Assembly (NCBI GenBank): GCA_030062745.1
Contig: CP099844.1
Span: 4,183,481-4,247,480, forward strand
DNA length: 64,000 nucleotides
DNA from: Capitulum mitella
Taxonomy: Eukaryota; Arthropoda; Thecostraca; Pollicipedomorpha; Pollicipedidae
Direction: 5' to 3'
Under the pieces are notes generated by a model that had not been told where the DNA came from, did not search any database, and saw only the letters and a list, made by a program, of their open reading frames with translations. Position 1 is the stretch's first letter, and the number at the start of each line of letters is the position of its first letter. The position numbers and the translations under genes were made by a program. Below are positions 26,524 to 41,300 of this stretch, piece after piece.

Positions 26524-29314
26524 CACATGCCTATAACAAAGTGTGAACAAATGGCTAGCATCTTCAGGCAAATGATGGATGACCCCCAAGTCAGGCTGTT
26601 GTCTCTCCGTCAGGTACTTTCTCCCGTAGTCTTTACTCTTAATGGACGTCAGGCTTGTTACCTAGACGCTCATTGAAAGGGCTGCTTCATCCCAGCCCGT
26701 TTGTCTCATTTTCAAAGTGGAAGAAAGAACCAAGGACAAATGTGTAGCGCGTGCCATTCTTTTTACTTACCTATTTCATTTGCCCATTTCAGGTCATACT
26801 GTGACCTCTGAAATTACTGGGAAACAGAGTGTTTCTTACCGTTGTTTGCTGTCCTTCTTGTCCTGTCGTAGATGTTTGGTATTTCTGCTTCAAAACCATG
26901 TTTTAAGACGTAAAATTACTTTCATGAATGAAATCAGCAGCGACAAATACTTTTGAAACTGTTCAAAGCTAGCTCAAGGTAACCTAGTGCAAACGACATC
27001 ACTTGAACTCCCAGAGGTCGCTGACGTTTCAAAAACCGAAACATACTTTAACTTCTAGGTACGTTGAGCCGTACGCCAAAGAATGACCCTGTATCTCTTC
27101 AGATTGTCAAGGAAGAAGACAAAATGCAGTTGGGATCTGGAAAAAGGCTTGCAAGCCCTTCATAATGACGCCAGAACTCTGACACAACCCTGAAAAAAAT
27201 GTTGCAAAAGACGTGTAAAAGAGGTTAAGTCAAACAGCGTAAGTTGGACTTTCCTGACGCAGCCTTTTTATCGGCAGTTCATGAGAAACTTTACAGGGCG
27301 CGATAACCACTCCCTCCCTCCTCCGGCTAGGGCTGGCATTACTAGGCGGTCGTCGCCGGCAGGCGGTGTATTTGGTCTCCGCGGTCTAAGTCTGCTTAAG
27401 GAGCTCCTGTTTTGGGTCTGTCTTCACCGAAGTTCAGCAGGGAGGGAGGGAATTTCAAACCGAGGTCGGGGTATCCTTACCATCGGCAGGTCTTTTCTTG
27501 GGAAAGGCGACTACTTGGAACCTAACCAACAACTGAAAAGCGGTAGGACGGAGATCAGTTTTTCGGCGTTTGGGAAGCCAAGCATAGCAAGGAAAGTAAG
27601 GCTTAACAGGTAAATGTGAAATGATATTTATTTCGTTCTACACAAGCCTGGGCTGTGTCACAGACTCAGTCGGAACTGTGCCATAAGTTGGGATGCTTAC
27701 TACACCTGGCATTTTAATCAGAATGTTGTCATTTCATTTGAGGACTGTTTTCCAGCTGTTTGTAATTAAACCAAATACACTACTTCAATACGTATTCATG
27801 CTCGGGTTTTATACGACGGAATGGACGTCACGCGGAATGCGCTGACGTAGTGAGTTGGCTTTAACTGCACTTTTTTTTACCCGAACTGGTCATATAGTTT
27901 TTGAGCCTTTCTCTATGGTGATTTAATACACTTGTACATGAAATACTTGACACAGAGCTATTTACTCGCAAAACAAAAAGCATTTCAGGCTTTGAAAACT
28001 ACCTACAAGTAATTATGGTGCCCGTCTTTGATGGTTTGGCAGGGCCGCCTTCCTATCCGGCTGGCACAGTGTACAGCGGGTCACATGTGTCCCGTCACAT
28101 GTGACCCGTCACGGGACCGGAGAACTGTAACGGGTGGACACACTGAGGGACGGTGACCGGTGGCACTATTTGTAGCGGGTCTGTGGCGGGTGAGTTGTGA
28201 CGGGTGAGCGCACTGCAGGACGGTGACCGGTGGTACAGTTTGTAGCGGGTCTGTGGCGGGTGAGTTGTGACGGGTGAGCGCACTGCAGGACGGTGACCGG
28301 TGGCACTATTTGTAGCGGGTCTGTGGCGGGTGAGTTGTGACGGGTTAGCGCACTGCAGGACGGTGACCGGTGGTACAGTTTGTAGCGGGTCTGTGGCGGG
28401 TGAGTTGTGACGGGTTAGCGCACTGCAGGACGGTGACCGGTGGCACTATTTGTAGCGGGTCTGTGGCGGGTGAGTTGTGACGGGTGAGCGCACTGCAGGA
28501 CGGTGACCGGTGGTACTATTTGTAGCGGGTCTGTGGCGGGTGAGCTGTGACGAGTGGACGCACTGCAGGACGGTGACCGGAGCCTGTCGGCCTTTCGTCC
28601 ATGCAGTGGCACAGCTGTGACGGCACGTTTGTTGCGCTTTGCTGGGCCCGCTGCCATTGCCAGTTAGGACCCCTATCAGCAATGCCATCTACGTCGGCAT
28701 TGTTTCCGTTCCGGCGCACATCCTGTGAGCCGGCGAAGCGGTGGGGTGGGGTGCGCTAGGCAGGGCAGTGTTATACGGATCCGTGCGGTACCGTTCAGCC
28801 CCTGCATCTGACGGGGACTGGGCAGGGCAGTGTTGTAAGGATCCGTGCGGTACCGTTCAGCCCTTGCATCTGACGGGGACTGGGCAGGGCCGTGTTGTAC
28901 GGATCCGTGCGGTACTGTTCACCCTCAGTCCTGCCTCGCTCGACGGAGTAGAACGGACTGTCGTGTGGCCGCCTGACGGCTCATTTCGGTATTCACACAA
29001 TATCGATTATGGCACTGAGTGTATGCGTGGGGGGAGGGGGGATGGAAGGTGGAGCCCCCTCCCCAGCAAATCGAAGGTCGCGACAAACCCGAGGGAGTAT
29101 CGGCCTAAACGGATCTAGCCTAACCCAACCTGATCTAATCAAACCTTACCTGGTGTGACTTTCTTAATGACTTCGAATTTTATTCTTAATGCTATACTGT
29201 ATATTATATTGCATACTGTGTATACAATACATATGCAAATGCATTATACCCATGCTGTGTATGTACCATACATGTAGTATAGGTATACATGATGATACGC
29301 AAAACGCATATTTA

Positions 29315-29383
<69 letters not shown>

Positions 29384-32300
29384 CCATAATATATCATATT
29401 TAGCATTACGCCTACCTTACAATTATAATTTCCATTAAAAATCGTGCTACCATTTCGTGACGCACCTGGTGTATGTGGATTATCCACATCGCGTCAGATC
29501 TCTTGATTCTCCGTATCGGGAATTTTCACTTATTGCGATTTTTAACTTCACACGGAAACCACAAATATAAAGAAAATATTAGGAAAGAGGCTGATAGGAA
29601 TTTGCATCAATATGCGTGTTTTGCGTCTAGAGTTCATGGAGTAGACGGGAACCTTGTATTTTTGGGGAAATTTTGGTGCATAATGGTTATGCACAATTGC
29701 CCAAAAATACATTAACTTTCTCCTGCGAGATTACGAGTTGAAAAGCTTCTTGTTTTGCGAAGTCAGAAACCTCCCGGGGCAGACGTTGATCTGTTGCTTC
29801 ATGCGTTGGCAGTTAAGTTTGTCTTGCCTACCTTATCTGACTAACAACACAGTAGGCGCATTTAAAGAGGCGCAAAATGCATACCATCTTATTCAGAATT
29901 AAACAAGCAGAAGTATGATTTAAAAACTGTATCCCTTTGATAATTATATTTAACAATTCAAGGTAACTAGTACAACTTTACATCTCGCTGTAGGTGCCCA
30001 GCCATCCGTAGTCCTGATTCGGGCACCCCAGTCATGTTTGGGACACACAGGGTATTAAAGTCACTTTTTTCAAAAACGGTCATATTTACCCAGAGACCCT
30101 GCACTGTGTTTAGTGGACAATGTTTAGTGGAGGTCATGTCTATAGCCAAATGGTAAGCATGAACGTTAATGTGGTTCCTGGCACTCCGCATGCTTGGAAG
30201 CCGAATGGCAATGTAAATGTTATGTTAAAGGGGACGTTCCCGAAATAAATGGCCACTTAGCTCACCGGCCGAACGCATAATGGCATAAGCAGCATCATCT
30301 GTTTATTTGTGCTTCCTAGTCTTCTAGTCAGCTTTCTGTCTGCTCCAAACCTTGTATAAATGCTTCCCGAAACCACGTGGAGCGGAAAGATGGCAAGTGA
30401 GAGAAAGAGCGTGTTTATAAAATCTGGCAAAATGAACGAACTGAGCTGTAAGGGGAAAAATACATAAATTTCCTGCAAGTCACATCACCAAAAGTATTTG
30501 CACACAGCTCTTCTATATACTCCATTCACTACAATTCCTTTTTTCTATTGAGAGCATACCGTGAGAAAATGAAATGTTCGGCACTGAAAATGTGATCCTC
30601 GTGCAGTCGCAATGTCACCTACCCTAGTGTTTACTTGGGTGAAATAGGAAAATTTTGGGCCGTTAGGGTTGGAGCAGAGGAAAGGTGCGAACCCCTGCCT
30701 GTTTGAGTGTCTCTGCATCTGCACCACCCAAGGCAGAGAGAGAAAGAGAGAGAGAGGGGGGGGGTAGTCAGAAAAGATGGCACTGCTATCGTCTCGCCAG
30801 CAGGTCCACACATTTGCCTCCCATCAGAACCGGAACATTTAAAACCTATACAAGCTTGGCTAGTATCGCTTTTCCTGCACTTTGCGGCAGCATACCAGGT
30901 TGCAAAGTCTATGGCTTTTCTCTTTGTATCGGACTGAAAACTTCCAGATAATAAATGTGGTTGCAAAGAGCTTAAGCAAACTTTCGCGCATTTTTCGTGA
31001 TACTTCCTGACATTTTCTGGGCATTTAGCATCACAGTGCACCGTAAAATGTGACTTTTTACGTACTGAGATCAGGAAGAGACCTCATTATGATTCATGTT
31101 TTTGGTTAATGATTACAAAATTACCGTTAGGTGCCGAGATACCAGGAGATTTAACGTTGGCAGTAACAAATAGACCGTTTCTATTGCATCCCTCCAGCAC
31201 ATTTTTCCGTTTTTTTTGGGGGGGGTTGACCAGAAAAGTCTCCGCAGGCGTTGGAATACCAGTGTTAGATCATAGTGACACAAAGGACCGTTTCCTCAGC
31301 TTTTTGCCAGTAACTCTTCGTATGCAGCACGCAGAGCTTCCTAGCCTCACTATCTAACTACTTAAACCAAGAGGGTCTCGTTCAACTAACGTTCAGCTAC
31401 CTGTCTCCGACCGGCCGAAGGCCTTCGACGTCACGACTGATGACTACCAGTGTTCGGTGATCCATAGTAATGGCATTTTACTCTTGACATTGCCACTTTA
31501 CTCTCGGTCAATCCATCGCATGGTGTTGTTCGTAGAAGTTTTTTTTTTGACCGAAGGTCGGCGTCTTTTACGTGACATAGGCCCGTGATTCGACATCATC
31601 TGAAGTTAAAAACGGTACATGATAGGCACAATGGTGCTGAAAATTCAGTGCCCTTCGTCTGCTGTTTTTTTTTTTTACTGTCACCAAAAGTCATTAAGTG
31701 GAGATGGGCATAGAAACGCCCCCCTCCCCGGTTAGGCAATGATTAATGCTGTTTCACCTGTTTCCGATATAATTGTGCAATGAAGGGCAACATGATCAGG
31801 CTTAGTGAATTTAAATGATGTCATAAATGAATAAAAACTGGCGTTTAGACAAATATATAGATATATATTTAGATCTTTTGGATTTAGATAGATTTGGACG
31901 AGATAGGCATTTAGATAAAAGTGGAACAAGTCCATTCAGTCTGATCGATAACGATAGGTGATAAAAAACCAGACAAGTGGTTTGGTCCAGCAGAAGGTAC
32001 TGCTGCTGGCCAAACCGTCGAATCATTTCTTTGGCGGTATATTTAACTTTCGCCACGAAATGAGTTATTACCAGGAATTGCTCCATCGGATGCAGACCTT
32101 AAATTTGGTGCAGCTTTGCGTAGCACGGACCTTAATCTCGAAGATTTTCCTTAAAATATATGAGTCCATAATGACATTTTTACTCAGTAGGTGATGATTC
32201 AGTTTTTTTCGGGATACACATGAGTATAAATTGCCAGTGGGATCCCACTGACGAAGGCGTTTTAAGTCGTGCAGAAACAACTGGGCTCTTTATAAGATCA

Positions 32301-35300
32301 GACCCATACATTCACGTGAACTCCGAAACAACTTAATCATTTCCATAAAATATTTCCGGATATAGGTTATCGAACCAAAATTTATTGTCTCCCGATACCG
32401 CCTCTGCTTAACTCATGAAAGTGAAGCCATTTGGATTGACACCCAGAACCCAAAAACTCATAAGAAAATCGAAGGTAAAGCACTCATCACGTTTACTTAC
32501 GATATGAAAACACGTGCATCCAGAATTTTTTTTTTGATGATGTCTTGAAAATGCATTTTCCATGTCAAATGTGCAGTTCCTCTCCCTAATCGAATATCAG
32601 CTACAGGGGACAAGGCAACAGCTGTGAAGCGTTTTCAAATTCTGAAAAACAGGAGACATCCGTCCCATCTCTCTATGTTGACCTAATCAAAAATAAGACG
32701 AAGATCATTTATATCCCATGCTTCCACATGTTTGAAAATGCTGCGTGCTGGCGAGGGAGGCAGTCGCTGAAAGCATTCAGAATTTAAGCCGACTGTACCC
32801 TGTGGAAAACGCCACATTAGCAGGTTTGGTAGGTACTATGTCTTTACGCTATTAATGACTGCCTTTCTGGTTTTCATTCCTTCGCTATCGGGCGAACAGA
32901 ATTCCAACAAGAGACAAAAATTGTATCGTCGCGTGCATTCAGATGTTTAATTCAAAATCGAAAGAAATGAAAGCGTGCTTCGCACGTTTTTAGCGAATGA
33001 GATTTCGTACATGATGGTCGCTCGGAAAAGTTCAGATCGTGGTGTTACTCAGTTAGACAGTGTGCCCAAGTTTCAGAGCGTCTAGCGCCCGAATGCGCCA
33101 GTCGATTGCGGCGCAAGTGGCACCATCGGGTGAGCCGTCTCGGCGGACAGATTGCGGTGCAGGCTTCGAAGCGTTTCACGCGATTTGGATTTGGATTTGG
33201 AAGATTGGCGTGAGCCGGACCTCTGCTGAATTCGATTAATCACGGGCAAAGATGAAACGGCGGGTGCTGTTGACTCAAGGCTTGGTGACAGTATGGGTCC
33301 CACTTGCGGGTACTTGCTTTTGTGTTCGGCACCCACATGCGATCCACGTGGCGATCCACAGGCACATGTTCCAATTTGGACTCGGGGACCTCCGAGTGCC
33401 GTCAGAAATGACCTAATTCAATGGCACTCTTTATGATAGGAGTGATTCAACGGGCTTCGTGCAACGCACGTGCGCCGCTTTTACACCCGTGTTTCTTATG
33501 GACCAATTGCCGGGACGCAAACGGCGCAGTTTGGTGCGATGTTGGCTTGAAAAGACAGATGGACAGCTGGGCGATTGATTTCGATGGATTCAGGTGGAAA
33601 CGGGGATGCGGCCTGCACGTGAAGCGCAAGGCGCCCAAGACCCGTTCCTCATTGCCGCAAAAGCTCTACCGCTGGGGTGTTGAAAACTGGCGGGCACGTG
33701 ATACGTGGCTGTCGATATATGCGTCTGTTTTAGATGTCAGTAGCTTCAGTTTGGTGTGTGCAGGATGCACGTGCTGAGGCGGACCCCTTTGTCATTCAGG
33801 CCTTTGGTTTGGGAACCGTTGATGCTGGAGGCGCCAAATTTCGTGGTGGGCTGCAAAGTCACAAACGCCATCCAGGACAAGCAAGATTTAGGACATCAGC
33901 GGCCAGATGCCATCCATGTGAGAGTGCAGGCTGTTGGACTTGGGATCCTCCGTTTGCGGGAAGTCCGTGATATCTACCTTATTACCTTTATTTAGATAAG
34001 GACACTAAGCGGGTGCACAGGTTTGCGTGCCACACAAAGCTTCGGTTTTGTCCCCATGCCAACCGTGTAACGCTTTTGTTTGCCTCCAGTGCTTCTAGTG
34101 TTTTCCGTTTTTGTTTGCCTCAGAGTGCGTGAAATGCCCAACTTTGATCTTTTTACAATCGAAATGGAAGAAAACAAAGAAAACAATACTCTGGAACAAA
34201 TAGATAAGTTCACACAAAGCCAAGTGTCAGTATCAGTATCAAAAAACGTTTATTGACATCAATAATCTGGGAGCTTTTCAACATGCAAAAGCGAGGAAAG
34301 GGTTTTTCATCCGGATCTATTATTTATTACATTGCAGTGTACCAGAACGTAGCACGGTTCTGAATTTACGTATTCCATTGATTTTCTTTATATGGCGGGC
34401 AATGAAAAGGGGGTCTAAAAAATGCTAAACGTCGCATGACTTTTAACTGATCATTTATACATCACCTACAAAGTTTTTGAACATAGCACGCGGACCAATC
34501 AGAAAACAGTAACTATGGTGCGGGAAAGATGTCTGACTGTGCTGCCGTTGCGATGGTGAGATTCGTGCTGACTTCACTGTAAGGAACGATTATCTTGGTC
34601 ATGGTTCTACGAGACGAACACAAACATCCCCAGAGCGCAGCAGATTTACAGCCGGTGGTAATGGTAACGGTCGGTGCAAACTGCGAGGCGCGGGTCTGTC
34701 AGTGGCGCAGCGGTGAAGCGGCTCGCTCGAGCCGACTCTGTAGTGACCGACTGGCCGGCGGCCCGGCCACCGGCGGTCCGGGCGACGGCGGCCGGCAAGG
34801 CCAGCCCGGCGGCCGCTATAACAGCCGGCGGCCGGGCGGCGGGCCGCCAGAGCCCTGGAGCGCGCCCGGCCGCCAGCAGCAGCAGCCGCAGCAGCGACCG
34901 GCCGACGCCATGACCGTGCTCTCCGCCGTCCGCCGCCTGACGGCCGTGCTGGCCGTGCTGGCCGTGCTGGCCGCAGCGCGCGCCGCCGACACCAAGAAGG
35001 AGAAGTCGACCGAGAAGGAGACCGGCAAGGAGAAGCGACTGCCGACCAGCGCCCTGGTCGAGCCGCGCTGGAGCTGGTCCGGCGGCCAGCGGCAGCAGTA
35101 CCAGTGCCCGCCGCCGGAATTCTTCTACGCCAGCTGCCACATGTCGGACAGCTTCACCGCCTACCGGGACGTGCACCCGCAGTACCACCTGCAGCACGAC
35201 GCCCACTTCCGGCCGATCGCCGGCCCGGCCAGCGGCGGCCTGCCCCGCGCCCCCAGACCGACGCTCGTCACTTTCGTCGCCGAGGAGGCGTCCAAGCCGG

Positions 35301-38300
35301 CACGCTACGACCCGTGGGCCCGACCGTCGGGCTACGACCGAGCCGTGGGTCCGGCTGACGATCACTGGAGGCAGAGTAAGTGGGCAGGCCCGCGCAGGAG
35401 CCGCGCATGCTGGGTAAATCGGCACCGCAGCCGCCGGAAACCAAAACCAGTTGACAGCGCTCGATTGAAGTTTACCAAGGCATTAAAGGAGACTCATTCG
35501 GAGATGGTCCTGGTGATAATGTAACGCATTCGCGTATCTTGAAAACTGGGAAATTAACATTACAACGAAGGAAAGTTTGGTATTATTTGGACCAAAACGA
35601 GCTTTCATCACATCTGGGCTGCGTAGACAAGATTAAGATAACGCAAAGTTACATTTTATCAGTGCTTCGTAATTTTGGGAATCGGTCACCATCAAAGACG
35701 ATTTATTAGACAAGATAACAGTACTAGGATTTTTTTAGCTACCATGCCGTGGACCCTGATGCTCCGTTTTCGGGACAGTCGATTAGTTTCGTGCAATGTT
35801 TTTTCGAAATTATTATAAAACTGTCTACCAAAAATCAAAACAACTTACATTCTTAACACGATTGTGCGATTATCTCGTGCATTGGCTCATGACTGTGACA
35901 TGCATCTGTGGGGTTTGTATAAACATCATCTGCCGGCCCTTAACGAAAACGTTTTCATTCTGACGGAATTTCCGATAAATCACATCACTTTCATTCATTT
36001 TAAGTGTTTTTTGGCAAATTCAGCTGGCATTGGAGCAGCCTTATGCACCAAAAGTAAAAACAGGTAACTTGTAATCCATCCTTTGCCGTTATTTAAATTG
36101 AACCTATTATGATCGCAAACGGCTGGACAAACTATGGTTCCCATCACTGGCAACGTAGAACAGGCACTGATTTTCAAAGTTTTGAAATATTTGGAGGCAA
36201 GACGGTAGGACCGTAAAATCAAAATTTCACATCACAGGATCTGTACGCATACACTGTATCGTTACAGCGTACTTTCGAAAATCATCCTTGTTAGGATGAT
36301 TTGAGCGCCGAGATGCACGACATATGTGGGAATAATCGGGAAACATCATGTAGGAAACAAAACATGCTCTTTTAGCAACAAGCTGTCATCTGAAAGTGAG
36401 AAACCACGTGCACCGGAGCACGATCTAAAGGCTCCCCTGATGTAATCGATCATCCTTCCCCTTTGTTTTGCTCATTACCAGGAAAAAAGCTTAGCATCAA
36501 TTTATATATTCAGCATTTGTGATCGAGATAATTTTGGTTGCATGCTAAATAAGAACTGCACCCGTGCCCGCTGTACGCATGCCTGTTAATTAAATAACAA
36601 TCCTTGAAATAGCGAAGGTATTGATGGCTATTTTTCTGTACTGGGTTTGGCTGATGGCTGAGCTAAACTGCATGATCCTCTAAACGAAACAAAGTTCGTG
36701 CTCGAACACTCTGAACTGAACCTGAACGGCCTGATTGTGTGATTGCAGGTCAGCTCCCGGAAATAGTGTGAGGCCCGTGCCTGAATTTGCCGGCCACCAC
36801 TGCCCGCCGGGCGCCACGCTTCGGGCCCACAATGGGCGTGCTTGTCTGCACCGCACTGTTGGCCGCCATGTGCGCACAAACCATTGCACGTGCTCAAACC
36901 GGAACGTCCGGCCTTCAGCCGAGCCAGGCTTCGTAACTTCTCTGCGGCTGTAGCCTTGCGGGAGCGGTTCTGTTGAAATGGCCCGAGAAGGGTAGTCCCG
37001 CACAGGGCGTTGATGCCAAGCTCGGAATCTCAACGTCGCGTGAGGAGAAGGCGCGGTAGACGTAGAGCTGCATTTAAGAGTTTCACGCCGGTTTTTATGT
37101 GTGCCTACGAAGGACGCCGTAGGACAGTCGCTTCGGTAAAATAACTTAAAATGACGTCTTGTTAATGCTGACAAAGCTTGAGCATAGCGTCTTTGGGTTT
37201 ACTTGCTATGCGCATGTGCTGTCACTGCATGGCCTTTGCACGACCACTTGCTTTTATTTATTAATGAGTGTTTGCAACGCTTTTGAGAATGATACTGGTA
37301 GGTAGATTCAACATGTCATGCGAGTAATTTGGTGTGGTTTTTCCTTATTGCTTCTTCCATGCATCTGTCCTTTCACTGGTGCTGACTTCCCTGCTTAGAG
37401 CGTGAATAAAGCATGCTATGGTATTTGGTTGTTTCTGCTGGTAATGTTGTCTCACCGGCGCGAAATTAACATTTCCAAAATCGGCTTATATTATAGTATG
37501 TAAAATGAAATCAATTATGTATGCTTCCGAAACTTATCGTCAACATAATAAAGTACCTTCCAAACTCCACGTGAGTTCCTGCTGACTCGGTATTTATGAC
37601 TGGTGTTTCGAAACCGAAATTTTAGTGTTGGTAAACACTTTTCAGGAGAAATCAATTACATTCGGTTGCTGTCCTCCAAATGGGGTGTGAAACATGACCT
37701 GCCCTCAGACCACCAGTCAGAAGCTAAAACAAGCGATCCGCGGGGCATAAGAAGCATCACTGCGTTCACTGAAGCTTGAAAATCATCAAACCAAACCCAC
37801 AATCCAAACGACAGGCGTAAAAAAAAAACGGGAAGTGCGTATGAACGAAAGTCTTCATACCAAAACCATCAGTCTTCTAGAACGTCACTGTCGCTTTCAG
37901 TTACGCATAACTCATACAGGATGGTTTCTACTCAGCTCATGTACTGGAACAGAAACCCCTTACTCATGCAAAAACTGTAAAGTACAAGGCGAAATTAAAC
38001 GCATCAAAGCCAGACTTCAGACACTTTAAAAACACACTGAATGACCAAACACAGTTTGACTACGTGGCGGCAGTTACGCTGCGCTTCGACACATGTTACG
38101 CTGGGGAGATTTCGGGATCCATTTCCATAAATTTCTTCTTTGTTTCATTACTGTAGCATACAAATGCCGTGTAATACGCCATGTTTCCAATTTCTTCGTT
38201 GTGAAAAAGGTTTCGAGGCCGGTCGCACTCATGTTTATTACGACCCTGGCAAACGGTTTCGACACGAACAAAATCAACTCACCACCGGCAATAATACTTT

Positions 38301-41300
38301 CCTACAAAAATGGGTGGTTTGGTTGCTCAGTGTGCCAGCTAGGAAAATTTTCAAGATTCCCAGAAAAGTCCTGAGGTGCAGGTGGAATCTAATGAAACTG
38401 ATGAAGGTTCTCGGAAATTTTGGTATTGGAAACATTAATTGACGTAAGTCGCACATCCTCTTGTTTATTTCATAGGGTCGCAACCTGGTACCCAAGTGGC
38501 CCCCTGGCTACTGCACTGCATTTACCGTTTCGTGTTTGATCAATGGTAATGCTGCAGGCAATCCGACAGAGACTAGAAACTCACGACCAACAGGAGTCGA
38601 AACTTTGACATGAGTTAACCTTGTTTAAACGTAGTGAGGTGGATGCAGACTTGATCTGCGTGCCAAACACATTTGCAAAATGTTTTAGCCAGTGTGTCCT
38701 CAATTCAGAAAAATGTGAGTCGTACCCGTGCAAACAAGTAACATTTCCCGATCGCTTTCAGCCTCATCTGAAATAATAAATTTTGACCCCAAGTGACCTT
38801 CTTCTGCGCCGTATCGTTAAAGGAGGCCTTCTTTTTACTGTTAACCCTTTGGTGGGTATATACAATTCTTTGTTACTTTTTCTTCCAAAAATGACATCAT
38901 ATGAGTTAACCTGGGGTGATCTCTGATGATATGGCATGGAATGAAAGCAAAAAAATGGATTGCTTTGGAAAGCCACAGCCTTTCCAAACTTTGTACTGTT
39001 TCTGTGATTCTTATAATTCTCGAGATTTTGGGAGGCGGTTGTCATGAATCTCCCTGCTTAGCAGAGGTGGATCCGAAAGCCAGCCTCGGCGAGGGTTAAA
39101 ACTCCCCACAAGCTGAGCCCAGATAAGTTCGGTGTGATTGCTTGCGTTAGAGGAGGGTAGTCACCAACTTTTTCCTATTCTCAAAATTTCATGAGACGCA
39201 GTCCGTTCTCATTTTGTTCTTAAAATCACGAAAAGCCTATGAACTATGCGTTCGCTTAATTGCCTCATCAAAGCAAATCAAGAAATTTTCACTAGTGACC
39301 TCGCCGTCATGTCTAAACCATTTAATATGACATTTTTAATTTTTATATTTTACCTTTCCAAAAGGCTTTTCGGGGTCGTTTGTTCATTTCGAGGCAAACT
39401 TTGGGGGAGTTCAGTAGTGCCTGCATGTGTCCTTAAGGGGGAGGAGCTCAGTGTAAACTGAAATCATACAAAAACCTCCGGCCAGGAGGACGCTGTGCAA
39501 TGATTTCCGCAAAAATCGCTGCTCTTTGGAGGGAGGGCGGCCCCCCCCCCGACCCCCTTTGGCTGCGCCTGCGCCTAGCTCTGATGCCGCTCTCCGTGTG
39601 GTGATGGCCTCTGACGCCCGGTCTCCATATGGCGATAGCCTGCTTCCCGCTCTCCAGTTGGTGATGACCTCTGGAGGCCGAAATAACAAGAAAGATCCTG
39701 TCTTGAAGCATGAGGAAAACAGTCTCCAGTCAGGCATTGCCTAATAACAAACCAACGGGAAAACAGTGGCCTTGGCTTTATTTGTCGTGATTGCACAACA
39801 GTAAAATTTGTCCCGAACTGTAGCGCGAACGTTCTGGCTGGTCTGTCACAAAAGCATCCAGCGCTTTCCCGGGATGCGTGACAGTAAGCGGTCTGCGTCG
39901 TGCTTTGACTAGAAATTCTATGTCACCTGTCTTTCAACCACGCTTGTGCTCTGACTATGCCCAGAAATCTAACAATAAGTGCTTCCATGTATGACACTTG
40001 AAAACAAAGTTAGCCCTCGCCGGGAGTAAGACCCTTCATCCACGCCCGGATGGGGGGAGCTGGTTGTTACCACCCCATCCCATTTTTCTTCTAATTGCGA
40101 CAGAGCGACGAAACAAAAACGAACATATAGCGCCGTTCTTTTTTATTCGAATGTTACCTGCTTTCATCCCTTCACCCCATCTTTTCCCTTTATCTCCCAG
40201 GTTGCGGCGAAAGAGAATAACTAATCGCCTTCTATCTCCGCTGGCATCGTACCAGTTTTATAGCATTGCGGCCGATAAATCATGCTTTTGTAGCAACGGT
40301 GTGAGTCGTTGTGGCCAGTTTTTGCTTTTATATGAGTTCAAGATATGGTCCATGAAAGGTAAATGATCATTGTCACAGCAGTCTGTTACGCGGCTAGTGC
40401 CAAAAATGATGTTTGATTGCCACATACTACGGTTCTGATCATTGAGAAAAGAAAATCGTTGTCTGTGCTGAAATTGCCACCACGAATTACCCTACGACAG
40501 GTTCAAAGTCATTTCGAGGCCATCTAAGGTCAGTTATCTCACATCACCTTGAACAGGTCATTAATCCTTCAAAACCCGACATGTTTTTAAGAACATGTTC
40601 TAACAGTTCTGCATCGAAAAGGCTCCACATGCTGTGCGATTCCTGAGGAAGGAGCCAAAATGTCGCTCAGATGTAAAAAAAAAACGGCTCGCAGGCCCTG
40701 GAGAACGACATCATAAGTCGATGACCTGACATTACACTTTTTCAAGGAGCAGAAAGAGTATAAGGTTAACTGATGCAAATGTCAGGCTCTTGACGCGTGC
40801 TGTTCATCAGCAGTCGGAGGCAGACGCAGAGGAGTGGCTACCACCTTTGTCGTCGGGAGAAAATTAAGTCTGCTAAAACAATTCATGATCTTACATAGTT
40901 TTATGTGACCCAAAGTCCGCAAGGGCCCACACAGCACGCTTTATAACCAGAAGTATACTACGCGTCTTCTGTAACAATACGCGATGACGTCTTCACAAAT
41001 AAATGAAAAATTACGGAGAACCGACAAAAAATCATTGTTATTGTTTGATATACTGTTTTGTTGCTACGCTGCTTATTCTTACAATGCTTACCCGAAATCG
41101 TGAAGATACTGTGAGTAATTATGAGGAAGAAACGAGTTTACTTTCACAACAGTTTGCTTTCACAAGACATTTCGATGCAACAAAAGACCGTATGTGCCCA
41201 TCGGGGTTGCACCGTTTTTAGCTGTATGACTCAGTGCCTGGTGCATACACGCACACATACACCTTGTGCACAAACGCACATACTCATACACCGACATCTA

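Larger units (their letters stand above)
23876..34909. other. 11 kb non-coding stretch (intron or intergenic)
   Basis: No exon is supported. Content: (TA)n tracts at 26429-26526 and 29315-29383, a 70-base minisatellite (28118-28580), a 61-62-base repeat (28770-28930), and otherwise AT-rich unique sequence. A terminal exon of an upstream gene, if it exists, would have to be here, but I cannot identify one. Confidence 0.6.

Noticed and set aside
26203-26589. Open frames of repeated Tyr-Ile over (TA)n tracts
   Set aside because: These are pure microsatellite translation.
28118-28580. Regular 70-base direct repeats resembling a CRISPR array
   Set aside because: The whole unit is repeated with no variable spacers, and the DNA is eukaryotic.
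34646-35425. 259-residue minus-strand open frame
   Set aside because: It is an antisense shadow of the GC-rich signal-peptide exon.
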